Source: Flavobacteriales bacterium
GTDB taxonomy: Bacteria; Bacteroidota; Bacteroidia; Flavobacteriales; UBA7430
Assembly (NCBI GenBank): GCA_002692065.1
Contig: NZJX01000002.1
Coordinates: forward strand, 35,937-99,936
Direction of reading: 5' to 3'
Length of the DNA stretch: 64,000 bases
A model generated the notes under the pieces. It did not search any database. It saw only the letters and a list, made by a program, of their open reading frames with translations, and was not told the DNA's origin. Below, piece after piece: positions 47,273 through 57,064 of the stretch (position 1 is the stretch's first letter; every line of letters starts with the position of its first letter). Position numbers and translations under genes: made by a program.

Positions 47273-50200
47273 TTATTTTAATAAATGAAGCGTTCCTTTA
47301 TATATTTCCTCATTTAAATTGACTCTATTAGCAACTTTTAAGACATAAAAATAGACACCTTGAGTCAGTTTTTCATCATTATAGTGATTATTTTTTCCAT
47401 CCCACCAAAGTCCATCTAAACCATAATATCCATTTTTATAAACCTCGTCACCCCATCTATTATATATACTTAAGTTACTTTGAGAATAAAATTCATTTGT
47501 TAAACCATTTATTATGAAATAATCATTAAATCCATCATCATTTGGAGAAAATACATTAGGTATTTCAATATCACAAATAAATAATATTGAAAATTTTACT
47601 GTGGTATCACATCCAGAGTAGGAAAATGTATAATATCCATAATTATCAACATCAATTTGATTTTCAAATGAAAAATTATCATTAAATATAGCATTCCCAG
47701 GACCATTCAAATATTCCCATCCTAGATCCATACCATAACTTTCTACATAAATACTAGTCGAAGTTTCGCATCTAACATAATCATCAAAGAAAATTTGAGG
47801 AATCCCTTGACCAAATTTTACCATTAAAGAATCTTTAGTTTCACATCCATTAATAGTATATGATATATTATAATCTCCAAATAAATTAACTTGAAGATCA
47901 GTTAACTGTCCTGTATTATTTGAAAATTGTCCATATCCATGCTCAGGAGGACTTATTATATCCCAATATCCCCCAGTAGTTGATAAATTTTCAACTTCTA
48001 GGACGACATTTTTCTCGCAAACTTGGACCCCGGGATCAAATATTACAGGGTCTATTTTTAAAAAATTAATTTCAACAGTATCTGAACCTTTACAAAAGTC
48101 AAATGTAAAAGACACATCATAAGTGTCAAAATCAGATACTTCAATATTAGTTGACCCTGACAATGAATCATCGAATATTAAATTATTTTGATTTTGGTTA
48201 AAGTATGACCAATTTCCCGAAATATTATTTTGATTTACTACTGAAACATCTCCATTCAAAAAACAATAATTATTGTCACTAGCTTCAATTATAGGTTTAA
48301 CCGTAGAAAAGTTGACTGAAGTAGTCTCAGTTATTTTACAATCATTGTCAGTAAATGAGAGTAGATATAAGCCTGGATCAGATACATTAATTACTGGATT
48401 TAAAGAGTTAGAATCTGGATCAAATGATAATGTTGACTCTGGTGGAGCATCTATTAATTCCCAAAATCCACCTCCTGAGGAAACATTACTTACACTTAAT
48501 TCTAATTGACTTTGGCATTCTGAGATTAAATTTAATGGTAAATCTGGGGCACTATATACATCAATTTCAAATTGCTCTATATATTCACAACCAAAATTAT
48601 CAAAAATTGTCATTTGATAAGTATGAATCCCACTATTTAAAGGTTGAATTATTAGTGATGTTGAGTCGTAGGAAATTATAGAAGAAGGTTCTTCAGGACA
48701 ATACCAGTTATAATTGAGAACTTCTGAAACTAATGAGTCAGATATAATTTCATCCTGCTCACCTACAACATTCATTGATAAATACCAACTGCATATAAAT
48801 CCATTATCAATTGATAAATTATCTGTTATAATTAATGTCCAATTTCCATTAGCAGGTGAACCAGAAAAATTTGAAAAACTTTGTTCTGGGGCATAATAAC
48901 CTGGAATCATTGCATTTCCTCCATTAGGGGCAGACATTGTATTTCCCAGGGAGGAACCAAATGTTCCAAATACTGGTTCAGCAGACCAGCAATACTCCCA
49001 ACAGTCTCCTGGAACTTCTTCAGAGTTATTATCTAAAGCATTTCCCAACCAAGTATTTCCCCCTCCGCTCCCGTATGAGTGTAGAATTACATTTTGCCCA
49101 CCAGGTGCAGTTAATTCTAATTCCAGATCACCTAAATAGGAATGTTCTATCTCAATACAAATATCTACAAAATCATCATCATCTAAAACAGCTAGAGGAT
49201 CAAATGAAGTTACATTAATTTCAGTTGAATAAGATACTCCACTACCATCAGGTAAGTAAATTGCATCACCAAAATCTTCTCCTACATTTAAAGCATCTTC
49301 ATATAGTATCCAAGTTACAGATTGAAAAAAACTTGTAGCTAAGGAATCGTCTGATGAATTAGATTCGATTTCTAGTTCGGTACCAGGACAAACAAGAGTC
49401 TCTGATGGAGATGTAATATTTATATCAATACCTGGTTGATCATTAACTACAGTCAAAGAAGTTTCAGATTGACATCCATTAACATCAGTAGCAACTAATG
49501 ATAAGTTATAACTCCCCAAATCAGAATATAAGTGATTTACATATTGATTACTAGCTTCTTGACTATCTCCAAAACTCCATTCAAAAAGTGTATTTTCATT
49601 TGATTGATTGTAAAATAAATTATTATTTGAAAAGTTTGTTATCGCATTAAGGTCAATATCGTGACAAGCATCAATTTCTCCCTGTGCATTAATCCAATCA
49701 CTTGACTGAATTTCAACTTCAAAGTCTTGACAAGGATATTGACAATTTATTTCTGCTGCCCATCCTTGATCACCAAGGCTATTTGGAGAACCAGGAGATG
49801 AAAATACTATAGTTAGACAACCTGAAGAATTATTTTCTGAAGCTATAATATTACCTGGTGGAGAATCACCTGGACCTAAATATGAGTACAAAATTAATTC
49901 ATTAGTACTATTACCATCATATATTATTAAATTTGGAGAAGAAAAAAAATTACCGCCCAAATCAAAAAAAGAAAAGTCTAAAGAGGTATATAAATCAGAT
50001 TCATTGCTACATATTGTCATTTGATAATTTTCAGATCCAGAAAAATTACCTGTTGATCCTCCGGAGTCATAAAAATATCCTGTACAGGCAACTACATCTT
50101 GATTATTCATATATACGTTAGGACCTTGAACTTCTCCACTTAGAGTTAATTGACAGCCTAATGAATCAGTTACAGTTAGAAAATAAAGACCAGGTATGGC

Positions 50201-50776
50201 ATTATTTAGATTTCCCGTTGTGTCTCCATTTGACCATTGATAAAAAAAAGGTGGATTGCCTCCAAAAGTTGTAATATCAATTGATCCATCTGCTGAACTT
50301 ATTGAAGAACTTGCATTTCCAAAAAGTTCAGCTGAAAAACAAAAACAATTGTCGTTAATCAATGGCAAATCAAAATTTTCAGATGTCTGAGATCCAAATG
50401 GAGTATTTCCATTGTTATTAATTATAACGTTATTACCACCACACAATGAGAGGCTGTAAAATGATTCTGTCCCCCAACCATCGCCATCAAGGTCAAAAGT
50501 ATTAAATGAATAACTTTCTCCTTGATTTAAACATATTTCATCAGATTCATAGAGAAAATATGGGGCATAGGGATTTGAGTTAGTCACAATTATACTGTCT
50601 TGCGAATCTGTAATATTCCAAGAGATCAAACCCTCCGGATAATTTCCCCATATAAATTGATCAGTTGTATAAACATTTATGCTTACCCCGACTTCATTGT
50701 CAGAGCATGAGGAAATTATATTTACTTGAGAAAATAATTGCAATGAAATTAAAAAACAAAAAATATATCTGAGCAT
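47273..50776 (-). CDS. Multidomain T9SS protein with type B (gliding-associated) sorting domain
   Basis: A 1167-residue secreted adhesin-like protein. Domains in order: signal peptide (1-17); a segment with FDLDGDGWGTES (95-106); a SprB-like repeat (150-215, GNPPFFYQWSNGDTTG); a CUB-like domain (230-345); a PKD domain (370-445, FEWSFGDSQEASNQYVNHLY); a subtilase-associated P domain (about 535-670, CIEIEHSYLGDLELELTAPG); four Ig-like repeats of 76-88 residues (743-1071); and a gliding motility-associated C-terminal domain (1072-1167, IPNVFSPNDDGFNDYF...IYNRWGDEVY). No protease domain is present despite the P domain. It is probably a surface adhesin or binding protein. Its ATG overlaps the stop of the upstream small gene (TAATG). 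Confidence 0.9.
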   Translation of the reverse strand: MLRYIFCFLISLQLFSQVNIISSCSDNEVGVSINVYTTDQFIWGNYPEGLISWNITDSQDSIIVTNSNPYAPYFLYESDEICLNQGESYSFNTFDLDGDGWGTESFYSLSLCGGNNVIINNNGNTPFGSQTSENFDLPLINDNCFCFSAELFGNASSSISSADGSIDITTFGGNPPFFYQWSNGDTTGNLNNAIPGLYFLTVTDSLGCQLTLSGEVQGPNVYMNNQDVVACTGYFYDSGGSTGNFSGSENYQMTICSNESDLYTSLDFSFFDLGGNFFSSPNLIIYDGNSTNELILYSYLGPGDSPPGNIIASENNSSGCLTIVFSSPGSPNSLGDQGWAAEINCQYPCQDFEVEIQSSDWINAQGEIDACHDIDLNAITNFSNNNLFYNQSNENTLFEWSFGDSQEASNQYVNHLYSDLGSYNLSLVATDVNGCQSETSLTVVNDQPGIDINITSPSETLVCPGTELEIESNSSDDSLATSFFQSVTWILYEDALNVGEDFGDAIYLPDGSGVSYSTEINVTSFDPLAVLDDDDFVDICIEIEHSYLGDLELELTAPGGQNVILHSYGSGGGNTWLGNALDNNSEEVPGDCWEYCWSAEPVFGTFGSSLGNTMSAPNGGNAMIPGYYAPEQSFSNFSGSPANGNWTLIITDNLSIDNGFICSWYLSMNVVGEQDEIISDSLVSEVLNYNWYCPEEPSSIISYDSTSLIIQPLNSGIHTYQMTIFDNFGCEYIEQFEIDVYSAPDLPLNLISECQSQLELSVSNVSSGGGFWELIDAPPESTLSFDPDSNSLNPVINVSDPGLYLLSFTDNDCKITETTSVNFSTVKPIIEASDNNYCFLNGDVSVVNQNNISGNWSYFNQNQNNLIFDDSLSGSTNIEVSDFDTYDVSFTFDFCKGSDTVEINFLKIDPVIFDPGVQVCEKNVVLEVENLSTTGGYWDIISPPEHGYGQFSNNTGQLTDLQVNLFGDYNISYTINGCETKDSLMVKFGQGIPQIFFDDYVRCETSTSIYVESYGMDLGWEYLNGPGNAIFNDNFSFENQIDVDNYGYYTFSYSGCDTTVKFSILFICDIEIPNVFSPNDDGFNDYFIINGLTNEFYSQSNLSIYNRWGDEVYKNGYYGLDGLWWDGKNNHYNDEKLTQGVYFYVLKVANRVNLNEEIYKGTLHLLK
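47564..48550 (-). repeat. Four tandem Ig-like repeats in the large T9SS protein
   Basis: Residues 743-830, 831-912, 913-995 and 996-1071. Each has a Cys near its start, a G-(F/Y/N/W)-W turn, a Phe-containing strand, G/D-x-Y-x-x-S-(F/Y) and a second Cys followed by a V-x-F strand. The DNA is too diverged for the repeats to be recent duplicates. Confidence 0.75.
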
Positions 50777-51210
50777 TATTTATTTAATTGGTGTCTTTTA
50801 AAAAGTTCATGAATTTCATTTTTTGATCTTATTATAATAACTTTATTTAAATCTCCAATACTGAAGGTGATTTTTTCCTTCTGATGGAAAGGGATATTAA
50901 ATAAAAATATATTAAAAGAATTTTCACTCAAATCATCTATTTCAATATTTTGGAAATTTTGATTTGAATATTCAAGTATGTTTGGATAGTATTTTTGTTT
51001 TTGGTCAGGTATTTGTTTGATATTTTGAAAATAATATGAATTATTTAAAAAAAATTCAATAAAATCAAATTGATTTTTATTTTCTTCATAAATTCTTTCT
51101 AAATAATCAACTGTATATTTTTGAAGTAATCTTTGATCAAATTGAATTTTGTTTTGGGAACTTAAAGTTAAAGTGAATAAAATATTAAATGTAAATAATA
51201 TTAATTTCAT
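50776..51210 (-). CDS. Small secreted protein of unknown function
   Basis: A 144-residue protein with a signal peptide (MKLILFTFNILFTLTLSSQ) and no recognised domain. The mature part is Asn/Gln/Tyr-rich with a C-terminal basic stretch SKNEIHELFKRHQLNK. The ATG at 51210 is chosen over an upstream codon at 51249 because the signal peptide begins here. Its stop overlaps the ATG of the large T9SS protein (TAATG), so the two are translationally coupled and may act together. Confidence 0.75.
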   Translation of the reverse strand: MKLILFTFNILFTLTLSSQNKIQFDQRLLQKYTVDYLERIYEENKNQFDFIEFFLNNSYYFQNIKQIPDQKQKYYPNILEYSNQNFQNIEIDDLSENSFNIFLFNIPFHQKEKITFSIGDLNKVIIIRSKNEIHELFKRHQLNK

Positions 51211-51246
51211 AAAAGTTTTTTTAATTTGGATATGAAACTTAGTATA

Positions 51247-51254
51247 CAAATATA
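51247..51254 (-). promoter_or_regulatory. -7 promoter element of the small secreted protein / T9SS operon
   Basis: TATATTTG on the minus strand, a perfect TAnnTTTG, ends 36 bases before the ATG at 51210. It faces the lepA promoter 45 bases away. Confidence 0.6.
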
Positions 51255-51299
51255 ACTTTTTTTAAACTATAAGTCAGTATGTAATTAATATAAATAATG

Positions 51300-51307
51300 T
51301 AGTTTTG
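51300..51307 (+). promoter_or_regulatory. -7 promoter element of lepA, almost on the start codon
   Basis: TAGTTTTG matches TAnnTTTG and ends only 5 bases before the lepA ATG at 51313. Transcription should begin at or next to the A of the ATG, so the mRNA is probably leaderless. Confidence 0.6.
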
Positions 51308-51312
51308 CATTG

Positions 51313-53106
51313 ATGAATAAAAATGAAATAAGAAATTTTTGTATAATAGCTCATATTGATCATGGTAAGAGTACATTAGCTGATAGATTAATTGAAAAAA
51401 CTAAAACTATTTCAAAAAGAAACAGTCAAAATCAATTACTTGATGATATGGAACTTGAAAGAGAACGAGGAATTACAATTAAGAGCCATGCTATTCAGAT
51501 GGAATACAAATTGAATGATACTAAATACAGGCTTAACCTAATTGATACTCCAGGTCATGTTGACTTTTCTTATGAAGTCTCAAGATCTATTGCCGCATGC
51601 GAGGGAGCACTATTAATTATTGACGCAGCTCAAGGAATACAAGCCCAAACTATATCAAATTTATATTTAGCACTTGAAAATGACTTAGCAATACTTCCAA
51701 TTATTAATAAGATTGATCTTCCCAGTGCTAAAACTGAAGAAGTAAAAGATCAAATTATTGACTTAATTGGATGCAATGAAACTGAAATTATATCTGCAAG
51801 TGCTAAAACTGGATTTGGTATTGATGTTATATTAGAAAAAATTATTTCAAAAATTCCTCCCCCAAAAGGTGATAATAACTTACCATTACAGGCATTAATT
51901 TTTGATTCTGTTTTTAATCCTTTCAGAGGAATCGAAGCTTATTTTAAGGTAATTAATGGAAAAATTAAAAAAAATGAAAATGTTAAATTCTTTGCCACTA
52001 AGAAAGAATACAATGCTGACGAAATTGGTGCTCTAAAATTCATAAAAGAAGAAAGAAATGAGATAATTTCTGGGGATGTAGGTTATATTATTTCTGGAAT
52101 TAAAAATGCTAATGAAGTTAAAGTAGGTGATACTATAACTCATGTTGAAAAACCTTGTTTAAAACCGATTGAAGGGTTTAAAGATGTAAAACCAATGGTA
52201 TTTGCTGGAATATATCCAGTAGATACAGAAGATTACGAGGAATTAAGAAGTTCCATTGAAAAATTACAATTAAATGATGCCTCTCTAGTTTTTGAACCGG
52301 AATCTTCTGCAGCACTTGGTTTTGGATTTAGATGCGGTTTTCTTGGTATGCTTCATATGGAAATAATTCAAGAAAGGTTAGAGAGAGAATTTAATATTAC
52401 TGTCATTACAACTGTTCCAAATGTTTCTTACTTCAGCTATTTAAAAAAAGGAGAGAAAATTTTAGTCAATAACCCTTCAGATTTACCTGACCTTTCAAAA
52501 GTAGATAAAGTTGAAGAACCATACATTTCAGCTCAGATTATAACTAAATCTGATTACATTGGCCCTATTCTTAAATTATGTATTGAAAATAGAGGAGTGT
52601 TAAAAAATCAAATTTATCTTTCAACTGAGAGAGTTGAACTAACATTTGAAATGCCTCTAGCTGAAATCGTCTTTGATTTTTATGATAAACTTAAATCCAT
52701 ATCCAGGGGCTATGCTTCTTTTGATTATCAACCAATTGGTTATCAAGAATCGAATTTAGTTAAGATGGATATTTTATTGAATGGTGAACAAATTGATGCA
52801 CTATCTGCTTTAATCCATAAAAGTAATGCTCAATCTATTGGAAAAAAAATATGTATAAAATTAAAAGAGTTAATACCAAGACAACAATTTGACATTGCAA
52901 TCCAAGCAGCAATTGGTGCTAAAATTATTTCAAGAGAAACGGTAAAAGCTGTAAGAAAAGATGTTACTGCAAAATGTTATGGTGGAGATATTACCAGAAA
53001 AAGAAAATTATTAGAAAAACAAAAAAAAGGTAAAAAAAGAATGAGACAAGTAGGAAATGTTGAAATTCCTCAATCAGCATTTATGGCAGTTCTTAAATTA
53101 GGATAA
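51313..53106 (+). CDS. lepA: Elongation factor 4 (LepA)
   Basis: A ribosome-bound GTPase that affects translation initiation and elongation under stress. The 597-residue product has G1 [14 protein letters not shown], switch [14 protein letters not shown]3 [10 protein letters not shown] and G4 INKIDLPSA. Later come [19 protein letters not shown] and the LepA-specific C-terminus [28 protein letters not shown]. The ATG at 51313 is preferred over the TTG at 51310. It is the first gene of the run into the carboxylase and purD. Confidence 0.96.
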   Translation: MNKNEIRNFCIIAHIDHGKSTLADRLIEKTKTISKRNSQNQLLDDMELERERGITIKSHAIQMEYKLNDTKYRLNLIDTPGHVDFSYEVSRSIAACEGALLIIDAAQGIQAQTISNLYLALENDLAILPIINKIDLPSAKTEEVKDQIIDLIGCNETEIISASAKTGFGIDVILEKIISKIPPPKGDNNLPLQALIFDSVFNPFRGIEAYFKVINGKIKKNENVKFFATKKEYNADEIGALKFIKEERNEIISGDVGYIISGIKNANEVKVGDTITHVEKPCLKPIEGFKDVKPMVFAGIYPVDTEDYEELRSSIEKLQLNDASLVFEPESSAALGFGFRCGFLGMLHMEIIQERLEREFNITVITTVPNVSYFSYLKKGEKILVNNPSDLPDLSKVDKVEEPYISAQIITKSDYIGPILKLCIENRGVLKNQIYLSTERVELTFEMPLAEIVFDFYDKLKSISRGYASFDYQPIGYQESNLVKMDILLNGEQIDALSALIHKSNAQSIGKKICIKLKELIPRQQFDIAIQAAIGAKIISRETVKAVRKDVTAKCYGGDITRKRKLLEKQKKGKKRMRQVGNVEIPQSAFMAVLKLG

Positions 53107-53108
53107 TT

Positions 53109-54647
53109 ATGGAAAAAAAAATTAAAATACTTAAAGACAAAATTTCAAAAGCAAAACTAGGTGGAGGCTTAAAAAAAATTAATGACCAACATAATAAGGG
53201 AAAATTAACCGCTAGAGAGAGAATAAATTATTTGCTAGATGAAAATTCTTTTGAAGAAATCGGTATGCTTGTAACTCATAGATCTACAAACTTTAATTTA
53301 GATAAAATTAAAATTTATGGTGACGGGGTGATCACTGGTTATGGAAATATTGATGGGAGATTAATATATATTTATGCTCAAGACTTTACTGTATTTGGAG
53401 GCTCATTATCTGAATCACATGCAAAAAAAATATGTCAAATTATCGATCTAGCTACTAAAAATGGAGCTCCAATTATCGGATTAAATGATTCAGGAGGTGC
53501 AAGAATTCAAGAAGGAGTGACTTCTTTAGCGGGTTATGCTGATATTTTTTATAGAAATACGAGAGCCTCCGGAGTAATTCCTCAAATTTCTGCTATTATG
53601 GGCCCCTGTGCAGGAGGAGCTGTATATTCCCCTGCATTAACTGATTTCATAATGATGGTTGAAAAATCATCTCACATGTTCTTAACAGGACCAAATGTTG
53701 TTAAAACTGTAACTCATGAAAATGTATCAGCTGAAGATCTTGGGGGAGCAGAAACTCACTCTAAAAAATCAGGCGTAGCACATTTTTCTTATCAAAATGA
53801 ATTAGAATTATTAGATAACATAAAAAAATTGTTAAATTATATTCCACAAAACTGCGAAGATAGTGTTCCTAAAGTAAGTTATGATGGTGGTAAAAAAAAA
53901 TTAAACATTCAAAAAATTATTCCTGAGAATCCTAATGCTCCTTACGATATGAAAGAAATAATTAAACAAGTAGTTGATGATAATTCTTTTTTTGAAGTTC
54001 ATAAAAACTTTGCTGAGAATCTTATTTGTGGTTTTGGAAGAATCTGTGGCACATCTATAGGAATTGTTGCTAATCAGCCATCTATACTTGCGGGTGTACT
54101 AGACAATAATTCATCAACTAAAGGAGCAAGATTTGTAAGATTTTGTGATTGTTTTAATATACCAATAATTGTTTTCGAGGATGTCCCTGGATTCCTTCCG
54201 GGAACAGATCAAGAGTGGAATGGAATAATAATTAATGGAGCAAAATTATTATATGCCTTTTCTGAAGCAACAGTCCCAAGAATTACAATTATTACGCGAA
54301 AAGCATATGGAGGTGCATATGATGTGATGAATTCTAAACATATTGGATCGGATATAAATTATGCTTGGCCTTCAGCTGAAATTGCTGTAATGGGAGCTAA
54401 AGGAGCTGCTGAAATTATTTTTAAAAAAGAAATTAATAATTCATCTGATCCTGTCAATGAAATTTTGAATAAAGAAAAAGAGTATAGTGATATTTTTGCA
54501 AATCCTTACATTGCAGCAGAAAGAGGTTTTATAGATGAAATTATTAACCCCGATGAAACCAGAAATAAAATTATCACCTCACTTAATATGCTAAAAAATA
54601 AAGTTGAAAACTTACCTAAAAAAAAACATGGAAATATCCCCCTATAA
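53109..54647 (+). CDS. Acyl-CoA carboxylase, carboxyltransferase subunit (PccB-like)
   Basis: A biotin-dependent carboxyltransferase of the propionyl-CoA carboxylase beta type. The 512-residue product starts with a helical stretch and GKLTARERINYLLDENSFEEIG. It has GDGVITGYG, FTVFGGSLSESHAKKI, GLNDSGGARIQEGV, GPCAGGAVYSPALTDF and FLTGPNVV, then in the second half FEDVPGFLPGTDQEWNGII and ITRKAYGGAYDVM. It probably makes methylmalonyl-CoA from propionyl-CoA with a separate biotin carboxylase subunit; the exact substrate is inferred. It follows lepA by 2 bases. Confidence 0.9.
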   Translation: MEKKIKILKDKISKAKLGGGLKKINDQHNKGKLTARERINYLLDENSFEEIGMLVTHRSTNFNLDKIKIYGDGVITGYGNIDGRLIYIYAQDFTVFGGSLSESHAKKICQIIDLATKNGAPIIGLNDSGGARIQEGVTSLAGYADIFYRNTRASGVIPQISAIMGPCAGGAVYSPALTDFIMMVEKSSHMFLTGPNVVKTVTHENVSAEDLGGAETHSKKSGVAHFSYQNELELLDNIKKLLNYIPQNCEDSVPKVSYDGGKKKLNIQKIIPENPNAPYDMKEIIKQVVDDNSFFEVHKNFAENLICGFGRICGTSIGIVANQPSILAGVLDNNSSTKGARFVRFCDCFNIPIIVFEDVPGFLPGTDQEWNGIIINGAKLLYAFSEATVPRITIITRKAYGGAYDVMNSKHIGSDINYAWPSAEIAVMGAKGAAEIIFKKEINNSSDPVNEILNKEKEYSDIFANPYIAAERGFIDEIINPDETRNKIITSLNMLKNKVENLPKKKHGNIPL

Positions 54648-55920
54648 AATAAATGTCCTAGTTTTAGGATCTGGAGCAAGAGAACATGCTATTGGATGGA
54701 AAATTAAACAAAGTGATAAACTAAATAAACTTTATTTCGTACCTGGTAATGGAGGAACAAAAGATTTAGGTACGAATATAAATTCAGAAATCAATGATTT
54801 TGAATCAATCAAAAAGATATGTTTAAAGTTTAAAATTAATATGTTGATCGTTGGACCTGAAGGACCACTAGTCAATGGTATTTGTGACTTTTTTAAAAAC
54901 GATTTAAGGTTAAAAAATATAATATTTATAGGACCAAATAAATTATGCTCTAAATTAGAAGGGTCAAAAGATTTTGCAAAAAAATTTCTAATTAAAAATA
55001 ATATTCCTACAGCAAAATATAAGTCATTTAATAAGTCTGAAATTAAAGAAGCAAAATTATTTTTAGATTCAATTTCTCCACCTTATGTTATTAAAGCAGA
55101 TGGATTAGCAGGAGGAAAAGGCGTTTTAATTTTTGATGACATCACCAAAGCTAAATTTGAAATTAATGAAATGTTATTAAATAAAAAATTTGGAGATTCC
55201 TCAAAAAAAGTAATAATTGAAGAGTTTTTAGATGGAATTGAATTGTCAGTATTTTTGATTTTAGATGGAGAGAATTATATCATTCTCCCAAGTGCAAAAG
55301 ACTATAAGAAGATTGGTGAAGGAGATTCTGGATTAAATACTGGAGGTATGGGAGCAATTTCTCCTGTCCCTTTTCTAAAAAAATCCTTTTTTAAAAAAAT
55401 TAAAAATAAAATAATTTTACCTACAATAGCTGGTCTTAAAAGGGAAAAAATTAATTATTCTGGTTTCCTATTTATTGGGCTTATGAAATTTAATGAGGAA
55501 CCTTATGTAATTGAATATAATGTCAGACTAGGAGATCCTGAGACACAAGTAATTCTTCCAAGAATTAATTCTGATTTCCTAGATTTATTGATTCATATTA
55601 AAGATAAAAATTTAAATAATTATCAAATTAAAATTGATGATAGATTCGCTTCGACCATTTTTCTGGTATCAGGGGGTTATCCAAAAAAATATGAAATTAA
55701 CAAACTAATTGAAAATACCAACAAAATATCTGATTCAATTTTGTTTCACGGTGGGACTAAATCAAAAAATGGGAGTTTATATACTTCTGGAGGGAGAGTT
55801 ATTTCAGTAACATCTATTAATAAAACAATGAATGATGCAATAAAAATCTCAACAAAAAATTCTGAAAAAATTAAATTTGAAAAGAAATATTACAGGGGAG
55901 ATATAGGTTTTGATTTATAA
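54628..55920 (+). CDS. purD: Phosphoribosylamine--glycine ligase
   Basis: PurD makes glycinamide ribonucleotide in purine synthesis. The 430-residue product begins MEISPYKINVLVLGSGAREHAIGW and has YFVPGNGGT, VGPEGPLVNGI, the ATP-grasp KADGLAGGKGVLIF, EEFLDGIELSVFLI, NTGGMGAISPVP and EYNVRLGDPETQVILPR. The ATG at 54628 is in the last codons of the carboxylase gene and overlaps it by 20 bases; a TTG at 54604 is less likely. Confidence 0.95.
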   Translation: MEISPYKINVLVLGSGAREHAIGWKIKQSDKLNKLYFVPGNGGTKDLGTNINSEINDFESIKKICLKFKINMLIVGPEGPLVNGICDFFKNDLRLKNIIFIGPNKLCSKLEGSKDFAKKFLIKNNIPTAKYKSFNKSEIKEAKLFLDSISPPYVIKADGLAGGKGVLIFDDITKAKFEINEMLLNKKFGDSSKKVIIEEFLDGIELSVFLILDGENYIILPSAKDYKKIGEGDSGLNTGGMGAISPVPFLKKSFFKKIKNKIILPTIAGLKREKINYSGFLFIGLMKFNEEPYVIEYNVRLGDPETQVILPRINSDFLDLLIHIKDKNLNNYQIKIDDRFASTIFLVSGGYPKKYEINKLIENTNKISDSILFHGGTKSKNGSLYTSGGRVISVTSINKTMNDAIKISTKNSEKIKFEKKYYRGDIGFDL

Positions 55921-55921
55921 A

Positions 55922-56083
55922 CTACTTACAAATATTATCTTTAGAAGTTGCCACTTTGGAACAAAAAATCAAAATTAAAAATCCAGAAATTGATAAAATT
56001 AAATTTGGGATATTTTTTGAAATTTCAATTAATTTAAAACTAGTTTGAAATAAGTCGCCAATTAAATATAATGTTTCATTCAT
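55922..56083 (-). CDS. Small single-pass membrane protein (possible)
   Basis: A 53-codon minus-strand frame: MNETLYLIGDLFQTSFKL, then a hydrophobic segment (about 27-42, NLILSISGFLILIFC), then a short basic tail. It fills the gap exactly: its stop is 1 base from the purD stop and its start is 24 bases from the divergent ATG at 56108. Flavobacteria commonly have a small single-pass protein (DUF6341) next to purD and DUF6427, so it may be a shortened relative. No homology can be tested here, and there is no clear -7 element. Confidence 0.5.
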   Translation of the reverse strand: MNETLYLIGDLFQTSFKLIEISKNIPNLILSISGFLILIFCSKVATSKDNICK

Positions 56084-56107
56084 GTGGTAAATTTAATAAT
56101 TTAAATT

Positions 56108-57064
56108 ATGATAACAATATTCAAAAAAAATAATTTTTATTATTTGATATTTTTTTTACAAATTTCTATAGTTTTAATTAATCATGAAAATTTTGATTAT
56201 AATTTAGTAAACTTTTCCAGTAATTCATTTCAAATAAATTCATTATTTGATAAAATACTAAGCTCTAAACTAATTTATTTTTCAATAGTATACTCTAACA
56301 TTATATTACAAATTTATTATTTGCTAATAATTTTGAATGACCAAAGAATTCTCTCTAATTTTTCAATATTTCCTGTAATATTCTACTTTATAATTTCAAC
56401 ATATAATCCAATCGCCCTAATACTGAATAATTCTCTCATAATAAATACTTTAATTTTAATATCCTTTAAAAAAATATTTGATTCATTTCTTGAATATAAG
56501 TCTTATAAAAAATTTTTTGAAGTATCATTACTTTTGTCAATAGGAGCCAATTTAAATAATAACTCCATAATATTCTTTTTTTTAATTATTAGCGGCTTAT
56601 ATCTTAGCAATAAATTTAATATGAGATATATTATTATTGTATTGATTGGATATTTAACTCCATTTTTTTTTAATTATACTATATGTAAATATTTAAAAAT
56701 TGATTTTTTTTACTCTACCGGATTTAGATTTCATAATATTACAAATTTCTCTTTTGGAGAAAAATTAATAATTTTATTCATCTCACTATTAGTTTTATTA
56801 AACTTCACAATTTATTTTCTTAATAAAAAGCCTAAGAGTCAAATAGATTCAAAAAAAAATATTCAATTTAATATTTTACTAACTGTTTCATTAACTTATT
56901 TACTTCTATTTTCTTACAAAGTTAAATATGAAATAATTTGCTTAATTATTCCATTAGTTAATATTTTTAATAATTTATTTAGAGAAAAAAATTATTTAAT
57001 TATAAAGATAGGATTAATACTATCAATAATTATAACTCAAATAATTGAAATAGTATTTAATTAA
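56108..57064 (+). CDS. Polytopic membrane protein, DUF6427-like
   Basis: A 318-residue membrane protein with about eight to nine hydrophobic segments and few charged residues between them. The start (FKKNNFYYLIFF), the NPIALILNNSLIINTLILISF stretch and a late DUF6427-like region around LFISLLVLLNFTIYF agree with a flavobacterial family of unknown function found beside purD. The assignment depends on topology and location. Its 3' end overlaps that of the convergent DUF5777 gene by 4 bases. TAAATTTA at 56088-56095 is one base off the -7 consensus. Confidence 0.7.
   Translation: MITIFKKNNFYYLIFFLQISIVLINHENFDYNLVNFSSNSFQINSLFDKILSSKLIYFSIVYSNIILQIYYLLIILNDQRILSNFSIFPVIFYFIISTYNPIALILNNSLIINTLILISFKKIFDSFLEYKSYKKFFEVSLLLSIGANLNNNSIIFFFLIISGLYLSNKFNMRYIIIVLIGYLTPFFFNYTICKYLKIDFFYSTGFRFHNITNFSFGEKLIILFISLLVLLNFTIYFLNKKPKSQIDSKKNIQFNILLTVSLTYLLLFSYKVKYEIICLIIPLVNIFNNLFREKNYLIIKIGLILSIIITQIIEIVFN

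Noticed and set aside
51310..51312. TTG as lepA start
   Set aside because: An ATG follows immediately at 51313 and gives the normal N-terminus.
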